Shown piece by piece: positions 48,233 to 57,287 of a DNA stretch of 64,000 nt. Source of the stretch: Thalassobaculaceae bacterium. GTDB taxonomy: Bacteria > Pseudomonadota > Alphaproteobacteria > Thalassobaculales > Thalassobaculaceae. The first letter of the stretch is position 1, and each line of letters starts with the position of its first letter. The notes below the pieces were generated by a model that saw only the letters and a list, made by a program, of their open reading frames with translations, was not told where the DNA came from and did no database searches. The stretch spans positions 39,693 to 103,692 of the forward strand of contig JARGOG010000008.1 in assembly GCA_029212785.1 (NCBI GenBank), written 5' to 3'. A program made the translations under genes and the position numbers.

Positions 48233-49159
48233 TCATGCCGTCATCAGTTGCTTGACGTGGGCTGCGGTCGACTCAGCGAGCGCGTGCAGGTCGTAGCCGC
48301 CCTCGAGGCAGGAAACGACCTTGCCGCCGCACACCGCATCGGCGACCCGCATCAGTTCCGCCGTCGCCCAGACGAAATCCTCGGTCTCGAGCATCAGCGA
48401 GGCCAACGGGTCGTCGCGGTGGGCGTCGAAGCCGGCGGAGATGATCAGCAGTTCAGGGCGGAACGCGGTGACCGACGGCAGAATGCGGTCCGTCATCGCC
48501 CGCCGGAACTCTTCGCTGCCCGACATCGGCGCCAGCGGAGCGTTGACGATGTTGCCCTGGCCCCGCTCGGTCGCCGCCCCGGTGCCGGGATAAAGCGGCA
48601 TCTGATGGGTCGATCCATAGAACAGGGTCGGCACGTCCCAGAACGCCGCCTGGGTGCCGTTACCGTGATGGACGTCGAAATCGATCACCGCGACCCGGGC
48701 GAGGCCGTGAACGGTCTGAGCATGGCGGGCGGCGATGGCGACGGAATTGAACAGACAGAACCCCATGGCCCGGTCGGGCTCCGCGTGGTGGCCCGGCGGA
48801 CGAGCCGCACAGAAGGCGTTGGCCGCTTCGCCACCCAGCACCGCGTCCGTCGCCGCGACCGCCGCTCCCGCCGCCCGGAGCGCCGCCTCGCCGGAGCCCG
48901 GAGACAGAAAGGTGTCGCCGTCGATCGCCACCACGCCGCTGTCCGGCACCGCGTCGAGAATGGCGGTCACGAAGGGCTCGGGATGGACGCGGGCGATCTG
49001 TTCAACCGTCGCCACCGGCGCCTCACGACGCTCTAGGAGGTCGAAACCCGGCGTGTCGAGAGCCTTCCAGATCGCCTTCAGGCGGGCCGGATGTTCGGGA
49101 TGCATCGGCGCCGGATCGTGCTCGACGCAGGCTTCATGGGTATACAGGAGCGTTGTCAT
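48233..49159 (-). CDS. Histone-deacetylase-family amidohydrolase
   Basis: A 308-residue zinc amidohydrolase of the HDAC/acetylpolyamine deacetylase family. The catalytic RPPGHHAEPDRAMGFCLFNS, the zinc ligands in VIDFDVHHGNGTQ and SAGFDAHRDDPLA, and the closing SCLEGGYDL are complete. In bacteria such proteins deacetylate small amines or unknown substrates. The ATG at 49159 fits the conserved start (TLLYTHEACVEHD). It precedes xseB-ispA-dxs on the strand with 94 bp between, and a divergent 234-bp gap separates it from the RND genes. Confidence 0.9.
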   Translation of the reverse strand: MTTLLYTHEACVEHDPAPMHPEHPARLKAIWKALDTPGFDLLERREAPVATVEQIARVHPEPFVTAILDAVPDSGVVAIDGDTFLSPGSGEAALRAAGAAVAATDAVLGGEAANAFCAARPPGHHAEPDRAMGFCLFNSVAIAARHAQTVHGLARVAVIDFDVHHGNGTQAAFWDVPTLFYGSTHQMPLYPGTGAATERGQGNIVNAPLAPMSGSEEFRRAMTDRILPSVTAFRPELLIISAGFDAHRDDPLASLMLETEDFVWATAELMRVADAVCGGKVVSCLEGGYDLHALAESTAAHVKQLMTA

Positions 49160-49393
49160 GCGCGGAGCGTAACAAGGGGCCAGATCGCCGTCACGCGCCG
49201 AACTGGCCGCTTTCCTTTCGGTCGCGAGAGTTGCCACCGCAGGCGGAATCGAAGAACTAATTGACGGCCCACTCCATTGTGCCGTCTCCTCATCGTGAGT
49301 GGTGATTCTTTCCGTTATCGAGCATCCTGCGCACCGCACAGAGACTTCGCTTCCCGCCTTCCCTCGTTTCGACTTCGTGAGGATTTCAGCGCG

Positions 49394-50515
49394 ATGCCGC
49401 TTTTCGCCCGATCTGCCGCCTTGCTCTTCGGGCTCCTTGCCCTGTCGCTGGTCGCGATACCTCCCATGCCGACCCTGGCCCAGGGCCGCGAGGCGTCGGT
49501 CTCCGTCGATGCGGTCACCCGCCAGCCGCTGATCGCCACCGTCGACGTGCTCGGCCGCTTCATCGCCCGCCAGTCGGGCGTGTTGGCGGCCCGCATCGCC
49601 GAGCGGGTCGAGACGGTCGCGGTCCAGGTCGGCGACCGGGTCGCGCGCGGTCAGGTGATCGCCCGGCTCTCCAGCGACCGGCTCGCCGCCGAGCGCGCCC
49701 GCATGGACGCGCAGGCCAAGGCCGCCGCCTCCGACATTTCCGCGGAGCGCGCCAATCTTGCCAAGGCGCAGCAGACGCTGGAGCGGCAGAACCGACTGAA
49801 GGGATCGACCGCCTACCGTCCCGACCGCACCGAGGATGCCGAGCGTGACGTCGAGGCGCACCGGGCGGCCCTGCGCCGGGCGGAGGCGGATGCCGCCGTC
49901 GCCAAGGCGCAGCTCGATCTGACCGATATCGCGCTCGTCGACGCGACGATCACCGCGCCCTATGACGGTGTCATAACGGTCAAGCATGTGTCGGCCGGAT
50001 CCTATGTCCGGCTCGGCGACCCGGTGGTCACCATGCTGAACCACGTGGAGCTGGAGATCGAAGCGGATGTGCCGGCGAACCGAACCGGCGGCCTGACCGC
50101 CGGCACCCTGGTCGAAGGCGAGTTGCAGGACGGCACCCGTCTGTTTGCCGTCGTCCGCGCCATCGTTCCCGAGGAGAACACCCGCACGCGCACCGTCGCC
50201 GTCCGGTTCGTGCCGCACAATTCGGTTACCGTGGCGAGCGCCGCCAATCAGGCCGTCACCCTCGAGATCCCGCTGGACCAGAGCCGTCAGGTGCTCACCG
50301 TCGCCAAGGACGCGGTCACCGTTCAGCGCGGCGAGAACATCGTCTTCGTGGTCGCCGAGGGCAAGGCGGTGCCGCGCAGCGTCCGGCTCGGCGAGAGCGT
50401 GGGCAACCGCTTCGAGGTGCTGTCGGGCCTGGAGGAAGGCGATCTCGCCGTGATCCGCGGCAACGAAGTTCTGCGTCCCGGCCAGTCGGTGTCGGTGAGC
50501 GAAGGTCAGGGGTGA
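49394..50515 (+). CDS. RND efflux periplasmic adaptor
   Basis: A 373-residue membrane-fusion protein of an RND tripartite pump. A signal peptide (MPLFARSAALLFGLLALSLV, cut after TLAQ) is followed by the lipoyl half GVLAARIAERVETVAVQVGD. A helical hairpin (about 90-170) and the second lipoyl half (TAPYDGVITVKHVSAGSYV) come next, then beta-barrel domains. I chose the ATG at 49394; the ORF reaches 49277. It lies 4 bases before the permease. No outer-membrane channel gene is in the pair. Confidence 0.9.
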   Translation: MPLFARSAALLFGLLALSLVAIPPMPTLAQGREASVSVDAVTRQPLIATVDVLGRFIARQSGVLAARIAERVETVAVQVGDRVARGQVIARLSSDRLAAERARMDAQAKAAASDISAERANLAKAQQTLERQNRLKGSTAYRPDRTEDAERDVEAHRAALRRAEADAAVAKAQLDLTDIALVDATITAPYDGVITVKHVSAGSYVRLGDPVVTMLNHVELEIEADVPANRTGGLTAGTLVEGELQDGTRLFAVVRAIVPEENTRTRTVAVRFVPHNSVTVASAANQAVTLEIPLDQSRQVLTVAKDAVTVQRGENIVFVVAEGKAVPRSVRLGESVGNRFEVLSGLEEGDLAVIRGNEVLRPGQSVSVSEGQG

Positions 50516-50519
50516 CGCC

Positions 50520-53500
50520 ATGAACCTCATCCGCGCTTCGATCGAGCGCCCGATCGCCATCATCTCGGCGGTGCTGATGGTCGTCATGTTCGGCATCGTC
50601 GCGCTGCTGAACATCCCGATCCAGTTGGCCCCCGACGTGAACCGTCCGGTCATCACCGTGGAGACCCAGTGGTTCGGCGCCGCGCCCGCCGAGGTCGAGC
50701 GCGAGATCGTCAACCGTCAGGAGGACGAACTGCGCGGCCTGGAAGGCCTGGACGAAATGATCGGCACGGCCGAGACCGGCCGGGCCCGGGTCGAGCTCGA
50801 ATTCCAGGTCGGCACCGATATGGACCGCGCCCTGCTGCTGGTCGCCAACCGCCTGGACCGGGTCGGCGACTATCCGGTCGAGGTCGATCAGCCGACGCTG
50901 AGTTCCGCCGGCGCCGAGGACAACGCGATCGCCTGGATGACCCTGCGCCGGGTCCCGGGCAACGACCGGCCGATCCACACCTTCGGCGACTTCGCCGAAG
51001 ACGTGATCAAGACCCGCATCGAACGCGTGCCGGGGGTAAGCCGCGTCGATGTCTATGGCGGCGCCGAGCGCGAGATGCAGGTCATCGTCGACCCGGAGCG
51101 CCTCGCCCATTTCCGTATCACCATCGGTCAGGTCGTTCAGGGTCTGCGCGCCGCCAACGCCTCGATCTCGGCCGGTGCGGTCGAGGAAGGAAAGCGCCGC
51201 TACACCGTGCGCACCGAGGGCGATTTCGAGAGCGCCCAGTCGGTGCGCGACGTCGTGCTGCGCTCGACCGTGGATCCGACCACCGGGCGGGTCGCCCGGC
51301 TGACGGTCGCGGATATCGGCGATGTGCAGTTCGACTACAAGGAACCGGTCGCCCGCATCCGGTATTTCGGCGAGCCGGGCATGGCCCTGCCCGTGCGTCG
51401 AGAGACCGGCGCCAACGTGATCGAGACCATGGACGGCGTCAATGCCGCCCTGAGAGATCTCTCGGAGTTCGAACTGCCGAACGAGGGGCTGTACATCAAC
51501 AAGGTCTACGACGAGACCAGCTACATCACCTCGGCCATCAATCTGGTGCAGCAGAACATCTGGATCGGCGGCATCCTGGCGGCAATCGTGCTGATGACCT
51601 TCCTGCGGTCCGGATCGGCGACCCTGGTCGTCTCGCTCGCCATTCCGGTCTCCGTGGTCGGCTCCTTCGTGGCGATGGCGGCACTGGGGCGGTCGATCAA
51701 CGTAATCTCGCTCGCCGGCCTCGCCTTCGCGGTCGGCATGGTGGTCGATGCCGCGATCGTCGTGCTGGAGAACATATTCCGACTGCGCCAGAACGGCCAC
51801 AGCGCCTCCGAGGCCGCCTATCTGGGCGCCTCCCAGGTCTGGGGAGCGGTGCTGGTCTCAGCGCTGACGACGGTGATGGTGTTCATCCCGATCCTGGTCA
51901 TGGAGCTTGAGGTCGGCCAACTGTTCCGCGACATCGCGGTGGCGATCTCGGTGTCGGTGCTGCTGTCGCTTCTGGTCTCCGTCACCGTGGTGCCGGCCCT
52001 GGCGAGCCGCCTGCTCGGCCCCGGCGTGGAAAAGGCCCAGGGCCGCCGCGTACCCGGCATCGACCATTTCGCCCGCAGCTTCCACCGCAACGTCATGGCG
52101 ATCACCCGGCGCGCGGTACAATCCCGCAGCTTCGCGGCCGCCATGATCATCGCCATGACGGCGGTGTGCTCGATCTCCACCTATATCTTCCTGCCCAAGC
52201 TCGACTATCTACCGAACGGCAACCGCAACCTCGTCATCGGCCGCCTGTCTCCACCGCCCGGCTACAACCTCGACACCCAGACGCAGATCGCCGGCCAGCT
52301 CGAGACGGCGACCCGGCCGATCTGGGATGAGAACAGCGAGCGGCTGGCAACCGAGGACGGCACGCCAACGCTATCGCGCTTCTTCTTCGTCGCCTTCCGG
52401 GCGAACACGGTCATCGGCGCGGCCGCCGCCGACGAGTCCCGCGTCGCCGAACTGATCCCGGTGCTGAGCGGACCGGTGCGGTCGGTGCCGGGCACCCGCT
52501 CCTTCTTCTTTCAGACCTCGCTGTTCGGCCGCGGCGTCGGCGGCTCGGGGGCCGTGGATCTCGACATCTCCGGCGGCGACATGAACGAGATCGTCCAGGT
52601 TGCCCAGCGCATCGATCAGGCGATCAACGAGGTGCTGCCGCGCAGCGAGGGAACCCAGATCCGCCCGCTGCCCAGCCTGACCCTCGGCGCGCCGGAGGTG
52701 CGGCTGCTGCCGAACCGCACCCAGCTCGCCGATAACGGCATCTCCGCGGTCGAGTTCGGCCAGACGGTGGACGCCTTCAACGACGGCCTGCGCGTGGCGG
52801 AGATCACCGTCGACGGAGAGCGCCTGGACCTCACCCTGCGTGGCCCGGTGAAGAATGTGACCCAGACCCAGGGCATAGAGGCGCTGCCGGTGGTCACCGA
52901 ACAGGGCATGATCCTGCCCGCCAGTTCGCTCGCCGATGTCGTGGTGACCACCGGCCCGACCGAGATCCGCCACCGCGAGCGCCTGCGCACGATCACGCTC
53001 GTCGTCCAACCACCCTCGAGCATCGCGCTGGAGGAAACCATGGAGATCCTGCGCGATCAGGTCATCGCCAAGGTCATCGCCGAGGGTGTGCCTCCGGGGG
53101 TGACGATGCGGCTGTCGGGCACCGCCAGCAAGCTGCAGGAGACCTGGGCGGAGATGCAGATCGACCTGGTGATGGCGCTGGCCATCGTCTACCTGGTCAT
53201 GGCGATCCTGTTCGAGAGCTTCCTGTACCCGATCATCATCGTGTTCTCGGTGCCGCTGGCGACCGCCGGCGGCATGCTCGGCCTTGGCGTGCTGAACACT
53301 TTCACCCAGCAGAAGCTCGACATGCTCACCCTGCTCGGGTTCGTTATTCTGATCGGCATCGTCGTGAACAACGCGATCCTGCTGGTGCACCAGACGCTGC
53401 ACCATCTGCGCGACGAAGGCATGGCGCCAGGAGCCGCCATCCTGGAGGCGACCAGCAACCGCATTCGGCCGATCTTCATGTCGACCCTGACCAGCGTGCT

Positions 53501-53741
53501 CGGGATGCTGCCGCTGGTGGTCTTCCCCGGCGCCGGATCGGAACTGTATCGCGGCCTCGGCTCGGTCGTGGTCGGCGGGCTCGCGCTCTCGGCCGTGCTG
53601 ACGCTCGGCCTGATCCCGCCGATGCTGTCATTGTTCATGTCGGCGATCGAGGGTCGTACGGTGCGCAAGCCCGAGCCCGCGGGAGAGACCGCTGCCAAGC
53701 CCGTCGGATCACCCAGCCCCGGCGAAGCCCCCGCCGAGTGA
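50520..53741 (+). CDS. RND efflux permease
   Basis: A 1,073-residue inner-membrane pump of the AcrB-like superfamily with twelve membrane helices and two large periplasmic loops. The start IRASIERPIAIISAVLMVVM is typical. In helix 4 the relay reads GMVVDAAIVVLEN: only one Asp where AcrB has two. In helix 10 the sequence is GIVVNNAILLV, with Asn where AcrB has Lys. These are known variants in HAE-type pumps, so proton coupling may differ. The substrate is unknown. It begins just after the adaptor stop. Confidence 0.92.
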   Translation: MNLIRASIERPIAIISAVLMVVMFGIVALLNIPIQLAPDVNRPVITVETQWFGAAPAEVEREIVNRQEDELRGLEGLDEMIGTAETGRARVELEFQVGTDMDRALLLVANRLDRVGDYPVEVDQPTLSSAGAEDNAIAWMTLRRVPGNDRPIHTFGDFAEDVIKTRIERVPGVSRVDVYGGAEREMQVIVDPERLAHFRITIGQVVQGLRAANASISAGAVEEGKRRYTVRTEGDFESAQSVRDVVLRSTVDPTTGRVARLTVADIGDVQFDYKEPVARIRYFGEPGMALPVRRETGANVIETMDGVNAALRDLSEFELPNEGLYINKVYDETSYITSAINLVQQNIWIGGILAAIVLMTFLRSGSATLVVSLAIPVSVVGSFVAMAALGRSINVISLAGLAFAVGMVVDAAIVVLENIFRLRQNGHSASEAAYLGASQVWGAVLVSALTTVMVFIPILVMELEVGQLFRDIAVAISVSVLLSLLVSVTVVPALASRLLGPGVEKAQGRRVPGIDHFARSFHRNVMAITRRAVQSRSFAAAMIIAMTAVCSISTYIFLPKLDYLPNGNRNLVIGRLSPPPGYNLDTQTQIAGQLETATRPIWDENSERLATEDGTPTLSRFFFVAFRANTVIGAAAADESRVAELIPVLSGPVRSVPGTRSFFFQTSLFGRGVGGSGAVDLDISGGDMNEIVQVAQRIDQAINEVLPRSEGTQIRPLPSLTLGAPEVRLLPNRTQLADNGISAVEFGQTVDAFNDGLRVAEITVDGERLDLTLRGPVKNVTQTQGIEALPVVTEQGMILPASSLADVVVTTGPTEIRHRERLRTITLVVQPPSSIALEETMEILRDQVIAKVIAEGVPPGVTMRLSGTASKLQETWAEMQIDLVMALAIVYLVMAILFESFLYPIIIVFSVPLATAGGMLGLGVLNTFTQQKLDMLTLLGFVILIGIVVNNAILLVHQTLHHLRDEGMAPGAAILEATSNRIRPIFMSTLTSVLGMLPLVVFPGAGSELYRGLGSVVVGGLALSAVLTLGLIPPMLSLFMSAIEGRTVRKPEPAGETAAKPVGSPSPGEAPAE

Positions 53742-53904
53742 CGGCAGAATGACCGAGGTCGGTGAAAACTCACCACCGCAGCGGAGCGACTTCGGCACAA
53801 TGATTGCGTACGGCTTCTGTGCGAGGCAAACGATGTGTTAACGTTTACTCAGCAGGGTGGGAAAATATCCACGGTTTGAAACCGACGGGAATTGGGGCTT
53901 CCGG

Positions 53905-55158
53905 ATGACGCCGCAGCAGTTCGTCATGATCCTTCAGGAACATGAGGCCTGGCTTACCAAAGGTCGTGGCGGCGTGCGTGCGAATCTTGCCCGCCAGAAT
54001 CTGACCGGCTTCTCCCTCGAGGGCGCCCGGCTGCGCGGTGCCAAATTGTCCGGCTGCGACCTGTCCCGCGCCATTCTCCAGCGCACGGATCTGTCCGAAT
54101 CCGATCTCTTCTGCGCCGTCCTCGATGGCGTCGATGCCAAGAGCTGCAATCTGGAGAATGCCGACCTGCGCGGCGCCAACATCCGCAACGTCAACATGAC
54201 CGGCGCGAACCTGCGCGGCGCCGACTTCCGCGGCGGCACATTGATGTTCGGCACCGAGAACGAGGATGGCGAGCGCGACAGTCCGACCAACAACGAGCGC
54301 GGCGCCAACCTGTCGAATTCCGCCATGGCCAACGCCAATCTGGCCGGTGCGACGCTGGCGGGCGCCAACCTGTCTGGCGTCAACCTGCGGAACGCCAATC
54401 TCGAAGGCGCGGATCTGAAGGGCTGTATCCTCAGCGACACCGACTTCTCCGGTGCCAACCTGCAGGACGCGCAACTGCAAGGGGCGGTCATCAACAACAC
54501 GGTGTTCAAGCACGCCAACCTGTCCGGCGCGAACACCGACGGCTGCGACATGGCGACAGCGAACCTCACCGGCGCCAACATGGTGCGCAGCGAAGACACC
54601 CTGCCGCCGGATATCCGGGACATGCTGAACAACCATTATGTCTGGATCCGCGAGGATGGCCGCCTCGGCGACCGCGCGGTGCTCGTCGGCATTGATCTCA
54701 GCCATATCGACCTGTCCGGCGTCAACCTGTCCGGCGCCGATCTGCACACCAGCAACCTGTCGGGCGCCACACTCACCGAGACCCTGCTGGTGATGTCCGA
54801 TCTCGCGAAATGCAACCTGGAAGGCGCCGATCTGTCGAAATCGACCATGGAAGGCGTCAACCTCTCCAATGCCAGCCTGGTCGGGGCGAACCTTCAGAAA
54901 GCGAACATCTCGCCGGTCAATCTGAAGGACAGCAAAGGTCGACCGACCGGTCGGCTCTGGCCTGCCAACCTGTCCGGCGTCAAGCTGAACGGCGCCGACC
55001 TGCGCGGCGCGGATCTGCGGGGTGCAAACCTGTCCCATTGCGACCTTTCCGGCGCGCAGATCGCGGGCGCGAACATCACCGGCGCCAACCTCACGGACGC
55101 TCTCGTGGACCCCGATCAGTTGGAAACGGCGATGAATTCTGAGACCGCTGCAGTCTGA
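53905..55158 (+). CDS. Pentapeptide-repeat protein, internally duplicated (first copy)
   Basis: A 417-residue protein made mostly of A(N/D)LxG pentapeptide repeats that would fold into right-handed quadrilateral beta-helices. It has two similar halves. Each half starts with a helix-containing module: [22 protein letters not shown] at 1-28, and [22 protein letters not shown] at about 236-262. Each is then followed by dozens of repeats ([15 protein letters not shown] and so on). No signal peptide or membrane helix is visible. The ATG at 53905 matches the start of its paralogue downstream. The function is unknown; some pentapeptide proteins mimic DNA or act as scaffolds. Confidence 0.82.
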   Translation: MTPQQFVMILQEHEAWLTKGRGGVRANLARQNLTGFSLEGARLRGAKLSGCDLSRAILQRTDLSESDLFCAVLDGVDAKSCNLENADLRGANIRNVNMTGANLRGADFRGGTLMFGTENEDGERDSPTNNERGANLSNSAMANANLAGATLAGANLSGVNLRNANLEGADLKGCILSDTDFSGANLQDAQLQGAVINNTVFKHANLSGANTDGCDMATANLTGANMVRSEDTLPPDIRDMLNNHYVWIREDGRLGDRAVLVGIDLSHIDLSGVNLSGADLHTSNLSGATLTETLLVMSDLAKCNLEGADLSKSTMEGVNLSNASLVGANLQKANISPVNLKDSKGRPTGRLWPANLSGVKLNGADLRGADLRGANLSHCDLSGAQIAGANITGANLTDALVDPDQLETAMNSETAAV

Positions 55159-55224
55159 ACCGGTTCCAGTTGTCGTACGCCCCTCAACGCACTATCCTGA
55201 ACATGCACAGATTGGAGGCACGTC

Positions 55225-55392
55225 ATGCGTACTCTCATCATCGCCTGTGGATTGAGTCTTGCTCTTGCCGCCTTCGCTCCCCGCGACGCGTCGGCATGCG
55301 GTTGGTCGACCAAGTCCGCGTCAACATCGTCACCTAGCCAGACGGTGATGGCGCCTCAAACTCCGGCACCGAAGCCGTCTTCGGACGGTTGA
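55225..55392 (+). CDS. Small secreted peptide of unknown function
   Basis: A 55-residue exported peptide. Residues 1-24 form a signal peptide (MRTLIIACGLSLALAAFAPR, DASA), and the mature part starts near CGWSTKSAS and ends in a Pro/Ser/Thr/Gln-rich tail (QTPAPKPSSDG). GGAGG six bases before the ATG makes it convincing. The mature Cys-Gly is placed so that a lipid anchor cannot be excluded. I do not recognise a family. Confidence 0.7.
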   Translation: MRTLIIACGLSLALAAFAPRDASACGWSTKSASTSSPSQTVMAPQTPAPKPSSDG

Positions 55393-55489
55393 TCGGCGAC
55401 GGAACTCGTTGGCGGGTTTAGCAGCCTGGTCGGCGGGGCGAACCTTTCGGTCCGCAGTTTCCGCATTGGCGCGGCGTTTGGTCGAAAGA

Positions 55490-55513
55490 TTAAACGTCGC
55501 GTTAAGTTTTTAA
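55490..55513. promoter_or_regulatory. TTAA-rich promoter region before the second pentapeptide operon
   Basis: Three TTAA boxes (55490-55493, 55502-55505, 55510-55513) lie in AT-rich sequence 59-82 bases before the next start codon. The spacing (8 and 4 bases) does not match the CtrA consensus of 7, so no regulator can be named. Confidence 0.3.
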
Positions 55514-55571
55514 CGCTATGCCTAGGTTGATCCATCAGATCATAAACCTTGAGCCGGATTGACCTTCAACC

Positions 55572-55946
55572 ATGAAGACCACAGTGGCCGCGCCTGACGC
55601 ATCCTTCCTCAGCACGATCAGCGACCAGCTTCTAGGTCTGGTCAATCGTGTCCAGGAAGATGTCGCCCGCTATGCCGATACCGAGGTGGGCCAGAGTGGC
55701 GGCGGTTTCGTAATCTATTACCTGACCGACGAGAACGGCGAACCGCTCAAGGACGTCACGGCAATGGATCTCGGCGCCAGCCTCAAGGACATCGTCGCGA
55801 CCAGAGGATTTCAACAATTGCGGGAATACTGCGAGGCGCGGGACTTGAAGGTTCGCATCGATGAACATTTTTACGCCAATGACCCGCGACCGACGAAGAT
55901 CTATCGGGTGATCGTTGACGGCTGGCAACCGGGTCCGTCCGCATGA
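55572..55946 (+). CDS. Conserved-looking 124-residue protein of unknown function
   Basis: A soluble 124-residue protein with no signal peptide or membrane helix. It opens with helices (SFLSTISDQLLGLVNRVQED), has a strand region GGGFVIYYLTDENGEPLKDV, then the helical segment FQQLREYCEARDLKVRIDEH and ends with KIYRVIVDGWQPGPSA. I do not recognise the fold. It overlaps the next pentapeptide gene by four bases (ATGA), so the two proteins are probably made together and may be partners. Confidence 0.72.
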   Translation: MKTTVAAPDASFLSTISDQLLGLVNRVQEDVARYADTEVGQSGGGFVIYYLTDENGEPLKDVTAMDLGASLKDIVATRGFQQLREYCEARDLKVRIDEHFYANDPRPTKIYRVIVDGWQPGPSA

Positions 55947-57226
55947 CCCCCGAACAGATCCTGAAAATGATCGAGAGCCACGAGCGGTGGCTCCAGCGCA
56001 AGTCCGGCGGCCAGCGCGCCGACCTGTCGGGGTGCAATCTCTCCGAATTCAATCTGACCAGCGCGACACTGCAGTCGGCAAAGCTGTCCGGCGCCTATAT
56101 GGCCCGCGCCATCCTTGTCGGCGCCGACCTGTCCTATGCGGACATGTTCTGTGCCAATCTTGACGGGGCCGACCTCGCCAAATCGCTGCTGGTGCGCTGC
56201 GACCTGCGCGGCGCGTTCATGCGCGGGGCCAATCTCGCCGGCGCCAACCTGAAGGAAGCCGATCTGCGCGGTGGTGCGCTGATCAGCGGCAACCCGGCCG
56301 CACCGGCGACCATCATCCGCTCCAATATCGGCCAGTCCGAGATGGACGAGGCGGAATTGAACGGCGCCAACCTCTCCGGCACCGACCTGTCCCATTCCAG
56401 CATGGTCGGCGCGACCCTGGAAAAGACGCTGCTATGCGGCGCGAACCTCTCCGGCGTGAACCTGGAGAACGCCAACCTTCAAGGGGCCGATCTCTCAGGC
56501 GCCAATCTGTCCGAAGCCAAGATCATCGGCGCCAATCTCGCCGGTGCCAATCTGTCCGGCGCGCTGATCCACCGCACGCAGCTGCGCAACTCCGATCTGC
56601 ATGGCGCGATCCTGGAGAATGTTGACCTGTCCTCGGCCGATCTTGCCGGCGCCAATCTCGTCAATTCGGACGGGCGGGGCCTGTCCCGATCGATGCGCGA
56701 CATTCTGCGGGACCACTCGGTATGGATCCGTGAACAGGGGCGCGGCGGTTCGCGGGCCCAACTGGCAAAGACCGACCTTTCCGGCATCGACATTTCGGAT
56801 GTGAACCTGTCCGGTGCCGATCTGCGCGAAGCCCAGATGGCGGGCTCGACGATGCGGCGGACCAGTCTGGTGATGTCCGACCTCTCGGGAGTAGATCTGA
56901 GCGGCGCCGATCTGCGCGACGCCGAACTGGCGGGCATCAATCTGGCCGGCGCCAACCTGAGCGGCGCGCGCGCGGCCGGAGCCGACTTCTCGGAAGTGGA
57001 ACTGAAATCCGCGGACGGCACGCCGACCGGCCGGATGTGGGTCTCCAACCTGTCCGGCGCGATCTTCGTCGATGCCGACCTGACCGGGGCGAAGCTCAGC
57101 GGCGCCAATCTGAAGGGGGCCAACTTCCAGGGCGCCCGGCTTGCCCGCGCTCACCTGCGCGGCGCCGAGATCGATGGCGCGACGTTGACCGAGGAACAGC
57201 TCGCGGAACTGGCGACGAAGCCCTGA
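55943..57226 (+). CDS. Pentapeptide-repeat protein, internally duplicated (second copy)
   Basis: A 427-residue paralogue of the protein encoded at 53905-55158. It starts MTPEQILKMIESHERWLQRK, has repeats to about 245, then a second helical module SMRDILRDHSVWIREQGRGG (about 250) and a second repeat block. Hallmark repeats include ANLSGTDLSHSSM and ADLSGANLSEAKI. There is no export signal. It starts inside the stop of the 124-residue gene. The pair of paralogues with the same duplicated architecture suggests they pair or act on related targets. Confidence 0.82.
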   Translation: MTPEQILKMIESHERWLQRKSGGQRADLSGCNLSEFNLTSATLQSAKLSGAYMARAILVGADLSYADMFCANLDGADLAKSLLVRCDLRGAFMRGANLAGANLKEADLRGGALISGNPAAPATIIRSNIGQSEMDEAELNGANLSGTDLSHSSMVGATLEKTLLCGANLSGVNLENANLQGADLSGANLSEAKIIGANLAGANLSGALIHRTQLRNSDLHGAILENVDLSSADLAGANLVNSDGRGLSRSMRDILRDHSVWIREQGRGGSRAQLAKTDLSGIDISDVNLSGADLREAQMAGSTMRRTSLVMSDLSGVDLSGADLRDAELAGINLAGANLSGARAAGADFSEVELKSADGTPTGRMWVSNLSGAIFVDADLTGAKLSGANLKGANFQGARLARAHLRGAEIDGATLTEEQLAELATKP

Positions 57227-57287
57227 CGTCTTCCGGCATTGCCGAACCGGGCTGCGCCGCTTTTCTCCCTGCTCTCCCCTGGACGCG

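Noticed and set aside
55490..55513. CtrA binding site
   Set aside because: The TTAA boxes are 8 and 4 bases apart, not 7, so the consensus is not met.
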